Source: Rouxiella badensis (lineage in GTDB: Bacteria > Pseudomonadota > Gammaproteobacteria > Enterobacterales > Enterobacteriaceae). Taken from it: a DNA stretch of 64,000 nucleotides. Below the pieces are notes generated by a model. It saw only the letters and a list, made by a program, of their open reading frames with translations. It was not told the origin of the DNA and made no database searches. Below, in pieces: positions 35,858 through 44,896 of this stretch. The stretch lies in the NCBI RefSeq assembly GCF_002093665.1, contig NZ_MRWE01000001.1, positions 124,001 through 188,000 on the forward strand. Direction: 5' to 3'. Both the position numbers and the translations under genes were made by a program. Positions within the stretch are counted from its first letter, which is position 1; each line of letters opens with the position of its first letter.

Positions 35858-38227
35858 TTAGAAGTCAACGTTGACCCCCAGTTGGAAGGTTCTGCCCGGC
35901 ATCGTTGCCAGGGCGAGATCGGCCTTATCCTGAGCCGTTGAGGTCTCAGTGTCACGCGTGCTCAGGTAGTCCCAGTACTTTCTGTCGGTCACGTTATAGA
36001 TACCGCCGCTGAGTTTGACGTTTTTTGCCACCTGATAGTAACCGGTCAGGTCAACGATACCGTAGCCGGGAATACGCGCGTATTCCGTGGAGGAATCGGT
36101 GATAGCGGTGCCTGCATTGGTGTAGGTTTCGCGGTTAGTTGCGGTCGCCTGCTTGCCTTTGTTGAAGGTCGCTGTCACGGCTACCCCGTAAAGCTTCGAC
36201 GGATCGTCCCACGCCACACCGGTCACGAGTTTCATTGGCGCCACGCTGTCGAGGTCGACGTACTTATCGCCTTCATAGCTGGATTTGGACGCGCCCTTGG
36301 CATAGCCGAACGACAGGCGCGCACTCAGGCCATTGACCTGCTCATACCAGGTACCGAAGTTAAATCGTGCAGTCAAAGAGCTGCCGTAAATATAAGCTTT
36401 GTCGCGGTTTTCAGCTTCATAGGCAATATAGATATTGCCTGGAATATTGGTGAAGACCGATGGGCTTCCCGAACGGGTGTAGCGCGTGTAAGCAATGAAG
36501 TTTTTGTACTGGCTGTAGAACGCATTCAGGTTAAAGGTTATCCCTGGTGTCGCTTCGCCTTTGATGCCCCATTCGTAGTTGTTGCTGGTTTCGGTCTTGA
36601 GATCCGAATTACCGATCAACGCATACTGCGAGCTACCGGCATAGCTTGAGCTCAGGTTCCATGAGCCGTAAAGCTGGCTGGCGTCCGGGAACTGCGCGCC
36701 GCGTTTGTATTGCAGATAGGTCTGCACTTTCGGCGTGATGTCATAGATAAAGGCCAGAGACGGCAGCAGTTGGGTATCGCTGGTGGTGCCGTACAGCGTC
36801 GAAAGTTCTGATTCGGACAGCGAGCCGTTGGCCAGCGTGCCCAGATCTTTCGGCTCGGTCTTCTGATACGCCAGGCGCAGGCCCGGCACCACCGAGAAGT
36901 TATGCCCGTCGAGGTCCCACGTCATGGTGTCTTGCGCAAAGGCACCGAAGACATAAGTACGGCTATTGGCCTGCGGTGGCATGGTGTAGCTGTAGGTCGA
37001 CTGCACCGGTGACTGGCTAAACGGGCGATCGCTCTCGCTGATGTTGCCGTTCAGACCCCAGCTGAATTCGTGGATGCCCCACGACTTGGCCATTTTGCTA
37101 TCCAGGCCGAAAGTATGGGTGTTCAGGTCAGAGAAGGTGCGCACCAGACTGGTACCGGTGGTGGTATTCGGGCCGTAGGTGTTGTCGTGCGCCTGCGTTT
37201 TCTGGAAGAACAGTTTAGTGTCGATGGTATCCACCAGCTGCGAATACGGCGTCCAGTGGTCAAGCACGCTCGCCGTGATACGCCGCGTCTGGCTAGTCTG
37301 GTAGTTGGTGCCGTTGGTTGCAGAACCTGCGCTATTCCAGGAATCGAAATGGGTGTGGTTAGTCTTGTCGTAAAGATCGACGGTGCCTGTCAGGGTATGA
37401 GTGTCGGTCGCCGCCCAGGTTCCCGAGGCCATGATGGCATCGGAGTGCCAGTTCGCCGGATAAGCGTCACGAGTGCCGCTGTTGTTGCGGGTCTCTTGAC
37501 CATCACGACGGCTAATCACCACTACGCCGCTTAAATCACGATCGCCACCCGCCACCGTGATGCCGTTGTGCCAGCTGTGGTTCGAGGAGTCATAGTCGCT
37601 CTGATAGCCGAAATAAGTGTGTTTGTTTTCGCTCAGATAGTCATCGGCCGTTTTCGGCTTGAATGACACCGCCCCGCCGATAGCGGTATTGGCATAGGAG
37701 ACGTTGGTCGCTCCGGACTGGATATCCACTGTGCCATAGAGGTAAGGGTCGATGTAGTCACGGCCCATGCCGAAGGTTCCCTGCCCGGCACGTCCGACGT
37801 AAGGTCGGCCCGTCGCGCTTGGCTGCGAGATACCGTCAACGTCAATAGCAACGCGATTCGACTCAAGGCCACGAACGTTATATCCGGTGTAGCCGCTGCG
37901 GTCGAACCCGCTTTTGCCCACCGAAGAACCGCCTGCTGAACCGGTCGCACTGACCAGCGGCTGATAGCGCATGAGGGTTCCGAAGTCGTTGCCGCCGTCT
38001 TTCTGCATATCTTTGGCGGTGATTTTAGTTTCGTCACCGGCTTTTCTCTCAACTTTAGGAGAAATAACCGTCATAACGTCCCCGGCATCGGCCGCGTTAG
38101 CCGTTGATTTTTTTACCACTGGTGTTGTCGTCGCCGTTTCTGCTGCAACGGCGTTCATGACTGAACTGGCGACCAGGCTTAACGAAAGCAAAGTCTTAAG
38201 GTGACGCGTTCCCTTGTGTGGAGACAT
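35858..38227 (-). CDS. TonB-dependent outer-membrane receptor, haem/haemoglobin-type
   Basis: A 789-residue ligand-gated outer-membrane channel. The signal peptide (MSPHKGTRHLKTLLSLSLVA..., cut near AVAA) is followed by a TonB box-like DVMTV (about residue 50). A plug domain comes next (DFGTLMRYQPLVSATGSAGG..., NVRGLESNRVAIDVDGISQP) and then a 22-strand barrel ending in Phe (FQLGVNVDF). The plug pattern is that of haemoglobin/transferrin-type receptors. The exact ligand is not determined by what I can see; haem is most likely. It is absent from the E. coli galM-gpmA interval. A consensus Fur box lies upstream, so it should be induced by iron starvation. No haem-degradation or hemophore gene adjoins it. 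Confidence 0.85.
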   Translation of the reverse strand: MSPHKGTRHLKTLLSLSLVASSVMNAVAAETATTTPVVKKSTANAADAGDVMTVISPKVERKAGDETKITAKDMQKDGGNDFGTLMRYQPLVSATGSAGGSSVGKSGFDRSGYTGYNVRGLESNRVAIDVDGISQPSATGRPYVGRAGQGTFGMGRDYIDPYLYGTVDIQSGATNVSYANTAIGGAVSFKPKTADDYLSENKHTYFGYQSDYDSSNHSWHNGITVAGGDRDLSGVVVISRRDGQETRNNSGTRDAYPANWHSDAIMASGTWAATDTHTLTGTVDLYDKTNHTHFDSWNSAGSATNGTNYQTSQTRRITASVLDHWTPYSQLVDTIDTKLFFQKTQAHDNTYGPNTTTGTSLVRTFSDLNTHTFGLDSKMAKSWGIHEFSWGLNGNISESDRPFSQSPVQSTYSYTMPPQANSRTYVFGAFAQDTMTWDLDGHNFSVVPGLRLAYQKTEPKDLGTLANGSLSESELSTLYGTTSDTQLLPSLAFIYDITPKVQTYLQYKRGAQFPDASQLYGSWNLSSSYAGSSQYALIGNSDLKTETSNNYEWGIKGEATPGITFNLNAFYSQYKNFIAYTRYTRSGSPSVFTNIPGNIYIAYEAENRDKAYIYGSSLTARFNFGTWYEQVNGLSARLSFGYAKGASKSSYEGDKYVDLDSVAPMKLVTGVAWDDPSKLYGVAVTATFNKGKQATATNRETYTNAGTAITDSSTEYARIPGYGIVDLTGYYQVAKNVKLSGGIYNVTDRKYWDYLSTRDTETSTAQDKADLALATMPGRTFQLGVNVDF

Positions 38228-38343
38228 AAAAAGGCCTTAGAGAATTTAAGATTATTATGTTGCTCAGCAATGAATTTCCAAAAAAAATGCACGGCAAGAC
38301 CCTGTTATTAATCAGGATTTAAAATAGTCATAATTGATAATGG

Positions 38344-38364
38344 GAATGATAATAATTATCATAT
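38344..38364. promoter_or_regulatory. Fur box upstream of the TonB-dependent receptor
   Basis: A perfect 17-bp palindrome ATGATAAT-A-ATTATCAT (38346-38362) matches the Fur consensus core. It lies about 120 bases before the receptor start. A preceding GATAATGGGA adds partial repeat units. The 370-base gap to psiF holds this box and otherwise only AT-rich promoter-like DNA plus the hairpin GTCCTG-N5-CAGGAC (38561-38577) just ahead of the psiF ribosome-binding site. Confidence 0.85.
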
Positions 38365-38596
38365 CTATTTATGTCAACATTCAACTTTCGGTAGGTTCCA
38401 TGATTTAAGGTAATTTTTTCGTAAGTTTTCAGAAATTAGCGGGAATTGAGGTGTTACCGATCATGGCGGCTCGATCATTTAGCTAAAAATGTGATATCTA
38501 TCCTCACGGGTTGGGGATTTATTCAGCCAAAAACACTTGTTACATCTACTCTTACAGAGTGTCCTGGTGAGCAGGACGTCTTAAAAGGAATGAGTT

Positions 38597-38932
38597 ATGC
38601 GTTTACCAATTTTGTTGTCGCTGTTAGCAACGCTTTGTATTGGGGGTAATGCACTGGCCGCCGAGGCCATGAAGGCACCTTCTGCGGCACAGGCTGCACA
38701 ACGTCAGAAAATGACCGACTGCAACCAGCAGGCAACCACGCAGAGTCTTAAGGGAGACGAGCGCAAGACTTTCATGAGCCACTGTCTGAAAGCAGAGGCT
38801 AAAACCAGTGATAAAGCGATGACTCCACAGCAAAACAAGATGAAGACTTGTAATGCAGATGCTGCGAAAAAAGAGCTCAAAGGTGATGCCCGTAAGACCT
38901 TTATGAGCACATGTTTGAAAAAAGCTGCGTAA
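38597..38932 (+). CDS. psiF: PsiF family secreted protein
   Basis: A 111-residue protein: a signal peptide (MRLPILLSLLATLCIGGNALA, cut after about 21) and two PsiF repeats. Each repeat has the pattern QxMxxCNxxA...LKGDxRKTFMSxCLK (cores at about 38-63 and 80-108). The paired cysteines of each repeat could form a disulfide. E. coli psiF is phosphate-starvation induced and lies next to phoA; function is unknown. Here it sits alone between the iron receptor and gpmA. I see no convincing Pho box. Confidence 0.88.
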   Translation: MRLPILLSLLATLCIGGNALAAEAMKAPSAAQAAQRQKMTDCNQQATTQSLKGDERKTFMSHCLKAEAKTSDKAMTPQQNKMKTCNADAAKKELKGDARKTFMSTCLKKAA

Positions 38933-38957
38933 TCAGAAGTAAAGCAAACTCCCGTTA

Positions 38958-38994
38958 ACGCACAGCCTCAAACTTGGGGCTGTGCGTTTCGTTT
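38958..38994 (+). terminator. Terminator of psiF
   Basis: Hairpin ACGCACAGCC / GGCTGTGCGT with a ten-base loop followed by TTCGTTT. Confidence 0.8.
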
Positions 38995-39074
38995 ATTGAT
39001 TGCCGACGCAGGGGGTCAGGCCATATAATGATCGCAGTTGTCATTGGAATTTCAGTAAATTGAGGAGTTTAGCT

Positions 39075-39827
39075 ATGGCTGTAACCAAGCTGGTTCTTGT
39101 AAGACACGGCGAAAGTCAATGGAACCAAGAAAACCGTTTTACCGGTTGGCATGATGTTGATCTTTCGGATAAAGGTCGTACTGAAGCAAAACAGGCAGGA
39201 CAACTGCTTAAAGATGAAGGCTTCCAGTTTGATTTCGCTTACACGTCTGTACTGAAACGTGCCATCCATACTCTGTGGAGCGTTTTGGATGAACTGGACC
39301 AGCCGTGGCTGCCGGTTGAAAAATCCTGGAAACTGAACGAACGTCACTACGGTGCGTTGCAGGGTCTCGACAAAGCAGAAACCGCGGCCAAATACGGCGA
39401 TGAGCAGGTCAAACAATGGCGTCGCGGCTTCCGCGTAACTCCGCCAGAGCTGGACAAAAGCGACGAGCGTTTCCCAGGCCATGATCCGCGTTATGCAAAA
39501 CTGCGTCCTGAAGAGCTGCCAACCACCGAGAGCCTGGCGCTGACCATTGAGCGCGTTATCCCTTACTGGACTGACGTTATCAAACCACGCCTCGAAAGCG
39601 GCGAGCGCGTTATTATTGCAGCGCACGGTAACTCACTGCGTGCTTTGGTGAAATACCTCGACGACCTCAGCGAAGAAGAAATTCTTGAGCTGAACATCCC
39701 TACCGGTGTGCCACTGGTGTATGAGTTTGACGAAAACTTCAAACCCATCAAACACTACTACCTGGGCAACGCTGAAGAAATCGCTGCAAAAGCTGCCGCG
39801 GTTGCTAATCAGGGTAAAGCCAAGTAA
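39075..39827 (+). CDS. gpmA: 2,3-bisphosphoglycerate-dependent phosphoglycerate mutase GpmA
   Basis: Interconverts 3- and 2-phosphoglycerate in glycolysis through a phosphohistidine. The start at 39075 ([13 protein letters not shown]), with GAGGAG upstream, gives 250 residues, as in E. coli. The RHG motif with phospho-acceptor His is at residues 10-12, the second His is in [14 protein letters not shown] (about 184) and the catalytic Glu is in KLNERHYG (about 89). Abundant-protein codon use is evident. Confidence 0.97.
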   Translation: MAVTKLVLVRHGESQWNQENRFTGWHDVDLSDKGRTEAKQAGQLLKDEGFQFDFAYTSVLKRAIHTLWSVLDELDQPWLPVEKSWKLNERHYGALQGLDKAETAAKYGDEQVKQWRRGFRVTPPELDKSDERFPGHDPRYAKLRPEELPTTESLALTIERVIPYWTDVIKPRLESGERVIIAAHGNSLRALVKYLDDLSEEEILELNIPTGVPLVYEFDENFKPIKHYYLGNAEEIAAKAAAVANQGKAK

Positions 39828-39847
39828 TTCAGTCCGGTACTGAAACG

Positions 39848-39877
39848 AAAAAAGAACGCCTCGGCGTTCTTTTTTTA
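39848..39877 (+). terminator. Terminator of gpmA
   Basis: AGAACGCC-TC-GGCGTTCT with an A-run before and T7 after. Confidence 0.9.
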
Positions 39878-39954
39878 TGGGTGGCATTTTTTATTGTTGG
39901 AAAAATCCCCACGCCACGCTGAATTTGCCGACTCCAAAGGTCGGCGAAATCAAC

Positions 39955-41007
39955 TTAACCGCGACGCTTTTGCACCGCGCCAGCCAGGCTGCGCAGCAGG
40001 GTCTCGGTGTCTTCCCAACCGATACAGGCGTCGGTCACGCTCTGGCCATAAACCAGTGGCTCCCCGGTGTCGAGACTCTGGCTCCCTTCGACAAGGTGAC
40101 TTTCCACCATGACGCCCATGATAGCGTGTTCGCCGCTGGCAATCTGACCACAGACGTCTTCGCAGACTTCCATCTGCTTCTTGAACTGTTTGCTGCTGTT
40201 GGCGTGGCTGAAGTCAATCATGATCTGAGCAGGCAAACCGCCCTTCTTCAGGCCGTCTTTGACTTCTTTCACGTCAGCGGCGCTGTAGTTAGGCTTTTTG
40301 CCCCCGCGCAGAATGATGTGGCAGTCGCTGTTACCTGCGGTGTTCACGATAGCGGAGTGGCCGTATTTAGTTACGGACAGGAAGCAGTGTGGCGCGCCAG
40401 CGGCGTTGATGGCGTCGATAGCCACTTTAATGGTGCCGTCGGTACCGTTTTTAAAGCCGACCGGGCAAGACAGGCCAGAGGCCAGCTCGCGGTGAACCTG
40501 AGACTCGGTAGTGCGAGCACCGATAGCGCCCCAGCTCATTAAGTCAGCCAGGTACTGTGGCGTGATCATGTCCAGAAACTCGCCTGCCGCAGGTAAACCG
40601 GTGTCATTAATATCCAGCAACAATTTACGTGCGATGCGGAGACCGTCGTTAATCTGGAAACTGTTGTTCATTTGCGGATCGTTAATCAGGCCTTTCCAGC
40701 CTACGGTGGTGCGCGGTTTTTCGAAGTAAACACGCATCACGATTTCGAGGGAGTCGCGCAGCTCTTCACGCAGCGTAAGAAGACGTGCTGCATACTCTTT
40801 TGCCGCTTTGGGGTCATGAATGGAACAGGGACCAATTACCACCAACAGACGATCGTCATTACCCTTCAATATCTTATGGATAGCATTGCGCGCCTGGGAA
40901 ACCGTTTTAGCGGCTTTATCAGTGGCGGGAAATTTTTCCAACAATGCCACCGGCGGTAAAAGTTCCTTAATTTCTTTAATGCGTAAATCGTCGTTTTGAT
41001 AATTCAT
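39955..41007 (-). CDS. aroG: 3-deoxy-7-phosphoheptulonate synthase, phenylalanine-sensitive type (AroG)
   Basis: First step of the shikimate pathway: PEP plus erythrose-4-phosphate to DAHP. The 350-residue class I enzyme begins MNYQNDDLRIKEIKELLPPVALLEKFP as E. coli AroG does. Active-site segments are VVIGPCSIHDP (about 57-67), YFEKPRTTVGWKGLINDP and VMVESHLVEGSQ. Assignment to the Phe-sensitive isoenzyme rests on the N-terminus and the location beside gpmA and ybgS. The 212-base upstream gap shows only half of a TyrR-like box (TGTAAA at 41085). Confidence 0.95.
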   Translation of the reverse strand: MNYQNDDLRIKEIKELLPPVALLEKFPATDKAAKTVSQARNAIHKILKGNDDRLLVVIGPCSIHDPKAAKEYAARLLTLREELRDSLEIVMRVYFEKPRTTVGWKGLINDPQMNNSFQINDGLRIARKLLLDINDTGLPAAGEFLDMITPQYLADLMSWGAIGARTTESQVHRELASGLSCPVGFKNGTDGTIKVAIDAINAAGAPHCFLSVTKYGHSAIVNTAGNSDCHIILRGGKKPNYSAADVKEVKDGLKKGGLPAQIMIDFSHANSSKQFKKQMEVCEDVCGQIASGEHAIMGVMVESHLVEGSQSLDTGEPLVYGQSVTDACIGWEDTETLLRSLAGAVQKRRG

Positions 41008-41219
41008 AACTGTTCCATTGGGTATTTCATAAAAGGTCGAAACTAATTTCCAAACGCGACCAATCTAGCGGCATTGCGCAGCGCTGTAAATCGACTTTCG
41101 GCCATTAATGGGCATTTATCTCATTGCTATGACCTGAACCTCAACTAAGCTTTTATATTGATAACCATTTGCAAAATTTAGATGATTTCTCAATACAAAC
41201 CTGAAATGGAGGCTAGGAC

Positions 41220-41567
41220 ATGAAAAAGCTCGCGATAATTCTTCTTACAGCAGGTCTGGCTCTGGGCAGCGGTGCGACATTTGCAGCGGACGGGTCTAAT
41301 GCTGGTGCTGGATCCAATAATGGTAACGCTAATCAGACAGGCGGACCGGGATCGATGCAAAAACTTGCGCCAAACGGCGTTGATAACAGCAAGATCAATA
41401 CTTCTGATACCAATACTGCACAAAAACCAATGACGCATCACAAGAAAACGACCAAGATGCATAAAAAAACCAGCAAAAACAAAGACCATAAAATTACCAT
41501 GTGTAAAGACGGTCGTTGTCCCGACCAAACGCCGGGGACAAAACAGTCCGCCGACACGGGTAAATAG
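41220..41567 (+). CDS. ybgS: YbgS-like small secreted protein
   Basis: A 115-residue protein. The signal peptide (MKKLAIILLTAGLALGSGATFA) is followed by a Gly/Asn-rich stretch and a Lys/His-rich stretch (MTHHKKTTKMHKKTSKNKDHK). The conserved cysteine pair in TMCKDGRCPDQ (about 93-103) is near the C-terminus. E. coli YbgS carries the same NTMCKDGRCPD motif and sits in the same place between aroG and zitB. Function is unknown; relatives are described as homeobox-like or starvation-induced proteins without direct evidence. Confidence 0.85.
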   Translation: MKKLAIILLTAGLALGSGATFAADGSNAGAGSNNGNANQTGGPGSMQKLAPNGVDNSKINTSDTNTAQKPMTHHKKTTKMHKKTSKNKDHKITMCKDGRCPDQTPGTKQSADTGK

Positions 41568-41586
41568 TTTTGCCGGTTTGATTCGG

Positions 41587-41612
41587 ACGGAGGGCTTAGG
41601 CTCTCCGTTTTT
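41587..41612 (+). terminator. Terminator of ybgS
   Basis: ACGGAG-N10-CTCCGT followed by TTTTA. Confidence 0.75.
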
Positions 41613-41723
41613 ATTTGTGGTAAAAGATGACTTAAAATAGGAAGTTATTCAGACTAGTTTCAGTAAATAAAGCGCTGAACCACATTCGTGGTATATCAAT
41701 ATTAAAAACAGATAGGGAAAATT

Positions 41724-42692
41724 ATGTCAGTACGGTCTCTTTTACCCGAGGACAGAAACAGCCGTCGTTTGCTGTTGGCATTTTTAGTTACCGTGGTCTT
41801 TATGGTGGCCGAAGTTATTGGCGGTATGATTTCCGGCTCGCTTGCTCTGCTGGCCGATGCCGGCCACATGCTGACCGACGCAGCCGCCCTGCTCATGGCG
41901 CTAACGGCGGTTCGCTTTGCCCGCCGCAAAGCCAATGCTCGTCACACCTTCGGTTATCTTCGCTTGACCACTATGGCAGCGTTCGTTAACGCCTCTGCGT
42001 TGCTGCTTATTGTCGTGCTCATCCTCTGGGAGGCCATCCGTCGTTTTATGACGCCGGAGCCGGTACTGGGCGGAACCATGCTGGCAATCGCCATTGCCGG
42101 GCTGTTTGCTAACCTGCTGGCCTTCTGGCTGCTGCATCAGGGTGAGGAAAAGGGGAATATCAACGTGCGTGCCGCGGCACTTCACGTAATGGGGGACTTG
42201 CTGGGATCTGTCGGTGCGGTAGGGGCAGCCCTGATTATCATGTACACCGGCTGGACGCCTATCGACCCAATCCTGTCGGTACTGGTGTCCTGTCTGGTGC
42301 TGCGCAATGCCTGGGGGCTGCTGCGTGAGAGCTTTCACGAGCTGCTGGAAGGCACGCCGCAGGAGATTGATATCGATAAACTGCGTAAGGACCTTTCGCT
42401 AACTATTCCCGAGGTGCGCAACGTTCATCACGTCCACGTATGGCAGATTGGCGAACAGCGTCTGATGACTCTGCATACGCAGGTGATTCCACCGCATGAC
42501 CACGATGCGCTGCTGGGCAGGATCCAGCACTACCTGTCAGAGAAATACAAAATTGGTCATGCGACGATTCAGATAGAGTATGGCGTCTGCGAAATGTATG
42601 ACTGCACCTTAAACGATGCAGCGGCGATTTCAGCCGCGTCAGGACAGGGTCATCACCATCATCACGGTCATGACCACGGGCATCATCACTAA
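41724..42692 (+). CDS. zitB: Zinc efflux transporter ZitB (cation diffusion facilitator)
   Basis: Inner-membrane Zn2+/H+ antiporter. The 322-residue protein has six transmembrane helices. The metal-site motif is in [15 protein letters not shown] (HxxxD, about 49-53), with a second on helix 5 ([11 protein letters not shown]), and a cytoplasmic domain follows from about 205. It ends in a histidine-rich tail ([16 protein letters not shown]) likely to bind zinc. The spacing to nadA is only 13 bases; the E. coli gene pnuC that lies between them is absent. Confidence 0.95.
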   Translation: MSVRSLLPEDRNSRRLLLAFLVTVVFMVAEVIGGMISGSLALLADAGHMLTDAAALLMALTAVRFARRKANARHTFGYLRLTTMAAFVNASALLLIVVLILWEAIRRFMTPEPVLGGTMLAIAIAGLFANLLAFWLLHQGEEKGNINVRAAALHVMGDLLGSVGAVGAALIIMYTGWTPIDPILSVLVSCLVLRNAWGLLRESFHELLEGTPQEIDIDKLRKDLSLTIPEVRNVHHVHVWQIGEQRLMTLHTQVIPPHDHDALLGRIQHYLSEKYKIGHATIQIEYGVCEMYDCTLNDAAAISAASGQGHHHHHGHDHGHHH

Positions 42693-42699
42693 AGGGTTA

Positions 42700-42727
42700 G
42701 CGCGTTCAGGCGTTGCCCTGAACGCGC
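42700..42727. terminator. Strong hairpin between zitB and nadA
   Basis: GCGCGTTCAGG / CCTGAACGCGC with a six-base loop begins seven bases after the zitB stop and overlaps the last codons and stop of nadA (42706). Probably terminates or protects both convergent transcripts, though no strong T-run follows on either side. Confidence 0.6.
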
Positions 42728-43767
42728 AGCTTGAGCTGGGCCGCAAAGTCCAGCATGCGGTTTAGCGGAATTAACGATTTAACTCGCAGCGCTTCCTCAA
42801 CCTGTATCTCGTGCTGACTTCCCCCCTGCTCCAACCCTTCTGCAATCGCCTTCAGGCCGTTCATCGCCATCCACGGACAATGTGCACAGGTACGACAGCT
42901 TGCCCCTTCACCGGCAGTCGGTGCGGCAAACAGCTCTTTGTCTGGACACGCCTGCTGCATCTTGTAGAAGATACCGCGATCGGTGGCGACGATAAGCTTA
43001 CTGTTAGGCAGCGATTTGGCCGCCTGAATCAGCTGGCTGGTTGATCCGACGGCATCGGCCATGTCTACGATCGCCTGAGGGGACTCTGGATGCACCAGCA
43101 CGGCCGCTTCAGGGTATAAAGCTTTCATACGGGTCAGGGCTTGGGTTTTAAACTCGTCATGGACGATACAGGCCCCTTGCCAGCACAGGATATCTGCCCC
43201 GGTCTGTTTGCGAACGTAATTTCCGAGATGACGATCGGGAGCCCAGATGATTTTTTCGCCAAGACTATCAAGGTGTTCAATAAGTTCGACGGCAATACTG
43301 GAGGTGACCACCCAGTCGGCGCGTGCTTTCACTGCGGCAGAGGTGTTGGCATAAACGACGACCGTTCTGTCGGGATGGTTGTCGCAAAAGTCGGAGAACT
43401 CTTTTTCGGGGCAGCCGAGATCCAGTGAGCATTCGGCATGCAGTGTCGGCATCAGCACGGTTTTCTCGGGACTGAGGATTTTTGCCGTTTCGCCCATGAA
43501 ACGCACGCCAGCGACCAGCAGCGTTGAGGCACTGTGTTGACTGCCGAAACGCGCCATCTCGAGCGAGTCGGCCACGCAGCCACCGGTCTCTTCTGCCAGC
43601 GCCTGAATCTCGGGGTCAGTATAGTAATGAGCGACCATCACCGCATCACGCTGTTTAAGGAGCCTTTTAATCTTTTCTTTATAAAAGGTTTTCTCGTCGT
43701 CGCTCAAAGAGGCGGGTTTAGGAGGGAAAGGATAAACCGCCGCGTTCAGGTCCAGTGTCTCACTCAT
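42706..43767 (-). CDS. nadA: Quinolinate synthase NadA
   Basis: Condenses iminoaspartate with dihydroxyacetone phosphate to quinolinate for de novo NAD synthesis, using a [4Fe-4S] cluster. The 353-residue E. coli-type protein contains [27 protein letters not shown] (about 40-66) and conserved Cys in [11 protein letters not shown] (about 110-120). [15 protein letters not shown] (about 192-206) and the C-terminal [10 protein letters not shown] (about 291-300) follow. A NadR-type operator lies upstream. Confidence 0.97.
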   Translation of the reverse strand: MSETLDLNAAVYPFPPKPASLSDDEKTFYKEKIKRLLKQRDAVMVAHYYTDPEIQALAEETGGCVADSLEMARFGSQHSASTLLVAGVRFMGETAKILSPEKTVLMPTLHAECSLDLGCPEKEFSDFCDNHPDRTVVVYANTSAAVKARADWVVTSSIAVELIEHLDSLGEKIIWAPDRHLGNYVRKQTGADILCWQGACIVHDEFKTQALTRMKALYPEAAVLVHPESPQAIVDMADAVGSTSQLIQAAKSLPNSKLIVATDRGIFYKMQQACPDKELFAAPTAGEGASCRTCAHCPWMAMNGLKAIAEGLEQGGSQHEIQVEEALRVKSLIPLNRMLDFAAQLKLRVQGNA

Positions 43768-43835
43768 TACTCATCATCTCAGTCAGCCGTCAATATGCCG
43801 GCAAATCATCGGATCGAGCCTTCAAGAAGCCCGTT

Positions 43836-43853
43836 TGTTTTATATGCTAAACA
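43836..43853. promoter_or_regulatory. NadR operator upstream of nadA
   Basis: TGTTTT-ATATGC-TAAACA matches the 18-bp NadR box TGTTTA-N6-TAAACA in 11 of 12 arm positions, about 70 bases before the nadA start. Confidence 0.85.
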
Positions 43854-44211
43854 AAATACTCCGATGACAGATAAATGTCGCTGTAATTTTATGCTAATTC
43901 GTGATTTTGTTTAAGCGGCTTAAAATTTAACAAATGAAGTGACGATTTATTATCGTGATTCGCATATTCGGGTTGTGAAGTTTGAAGGATCGTGGACTTG
44001 AGCTCAAGGTTGCCGCTTTTGGTTTGATACTCATATTGACGGTATCAGGGCGGCGCAGAACGAAGTGATGAGGAACGATGTTATTCCGAATCCGCAGTGA
44101 AGGGACAGCGAAGCGGCGCGACCTGCGCCAGGCGAAGTCGTAACTGAAACGTACTCATCCTTCTGCCTCGGTCATCTCAAGATAACAAGGAGGAGGATTC
44201 ACAAAGGGAAT
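43854..44211. other. Unassigned region between nadA and the tRNA-Lys repeat array
   Basis: No gene is seen. The nadA promoter side is AT-rich to about 43975. From about 43990 to 44190 the DNA becomes GC-rich with short repeats like gcgaagcggcgcgacctgcgcc. These resemble the composition of the adjacent array spacers and could be older, decayed array units. Confidence 0.4.
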
Positions 44212-44414
44212 GGTCTTGAATTCCTCTTGTGTCGGTCTGGGCCAATGCCCAGTAGGCGCAACGCGTTCGCGTTGTCGTCTCGCTTCGCTCGGCTCGAACC
44301 AGAACGCAGCTTCTCATCCACACGACGCGAGGGATCTGCTGCTTTAGAGCTAGGGAATAATTTCGCAGACCCTGAAACGCAAAAAACGCCCGTTAGGCGC
44401 TTTTTTCTTAGAAG
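44212..44414 (-). repeat. Degenerate 203-bp unit of the tRNA-Lys array
   Basis: Same length and order as the two intact 203-bp units. The landmark GCAACGCGTTCGCG lies at the same offset (46 bases) and a terminator is at the same place (44381-44406). The first 45 bases have diverged and the tRNA 3'-end copy is lost. Confidence 0.7.
44381..44406 (-). terminator. Array terminator 3
   Basis: Stem CGCC/GGCG extended by A6/T6, identical to the terminators in the two following units; usable on either strand. Confidence 0.75.
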
Positions 44415-44617
44415 TGGTGGGTCGTGCGGGATTGATTCGGCCTTTGGCCTCACCCTGCGGGCAACGCGTTCGCGTTGTCGTCTCGCTTCGCTCGGCTCGA
44501 ACCTGAACGCAGCTTCTCATCCACACGACGCGAGGGATCTGCTGCTTTAGAGCTATGGAACAATTTCGCAGACCCTGAAACGCAAAAAACGCCCGTTAGG
44601 CGCTTTTTTCTTAGAAG
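44415..44617 (-). repeat. 203-bp unit of the tRNA-Lys array with 19-nt tRNA 3'-end copy
   Basis: In transcription order it holds a terminator, an AT/GC mixed stretch, and a GC-rich core shared with the tRNA spacers. The core includes the hairpins CAACGCG-AA-CGCGTTG and GGCC-AAA-GGCC. The unit ends in AATCCCGCACGACCCACCA (44433-44415), the last 19 nt of the adjacent tRNA-Lys. It is nearly identical to the next unit. Confidence 0.85.
44584..44609 (-). terminator. Array terminator 2
   Basis: Second of three copies, spaced exactly 203 bp apart. Confidence 0.75.
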
Positions 44618-44820
44618 TGGTGGGTCGTGCGGGATTGATTCGGCCTTTGGCCTCACCCTGCGGGCAACGCGTTCGCGTTGTCGTCTCGCTTCGCTCGGCT
44701 CGAACCTGAACGCAACTTCTCACCCACACGACGCGCGGGATCTGCTGCTTTAGAGCTATGGAACAATTTCGCAGACCCTGAAACGCAAAAAACGCCCGTT
44801 AGGCGCTTTTTTCTTAGAAG
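44618..44820 (-). repeat. 203-bp unit of the tRNA-Lys array directly after the last tRNA gene
   Basis: Begins (in transcription order) right after the CCA end of the third tRNA-Lys and ends with the 19-nt tRNA 3'-end copy at 44636-44618. The sequence just after the true tRNA end and just after the tRNA-end copy is the same (CTTCTAAGAAAAAAGCGCC), as expected if units arose by unequal crossing-over at the tRNA 3' end. Confidence 0.85.
44787..44812 (-). terminator. Array terminator 1, first after the last tRNA-Lys
   Basis: Stem CGCC/GGCG with A6/T6 flanks, 8 bases downstream of the tRNA CCA end. It is probably the main terminator of the tRNA operon. Confidence 0.8.
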
Positions 44821-44896
44821 TGGTGGGTCGTGCGGGATTCGAACCTGCGACCAATTGATTAAAAGTCAACTGCTCTACCAACTGAGCTAACGACCC
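44821..44896 (-). tRNA. tRNA-Lys (anticodon UUU), third copy
   Basis: A 76-base cloverleaf including encoded CCA: acceptor GGGTCGT/ACGACCC, D-arm GCTC/GAGC, anticodon loop CTTTTAA (TTT), T-loop TTCGAAT. It equals E. coli tRNA-Lys except for one base in the T-stem: the 3' strand reads CCCGC (E. coli CCTGC), giving an A51-C63 mismatch. Last tRNA of the operon in transcription order. Confidence 0.97.

Noticed and set aside
39027-39045. AATGA-N9-TCATT upstream of gpmA as a Fur box
   Set aside because: The spacing does not fit the 19-bp Fur consensus and the centre is GC-rich. The palindrome is only five bases per arm.
41085-41102. TyrR box upstream of aroG
   Set aside because: Only the left half TGTAAA is present. 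The right half reads TTCGGC instead of TTTACA.
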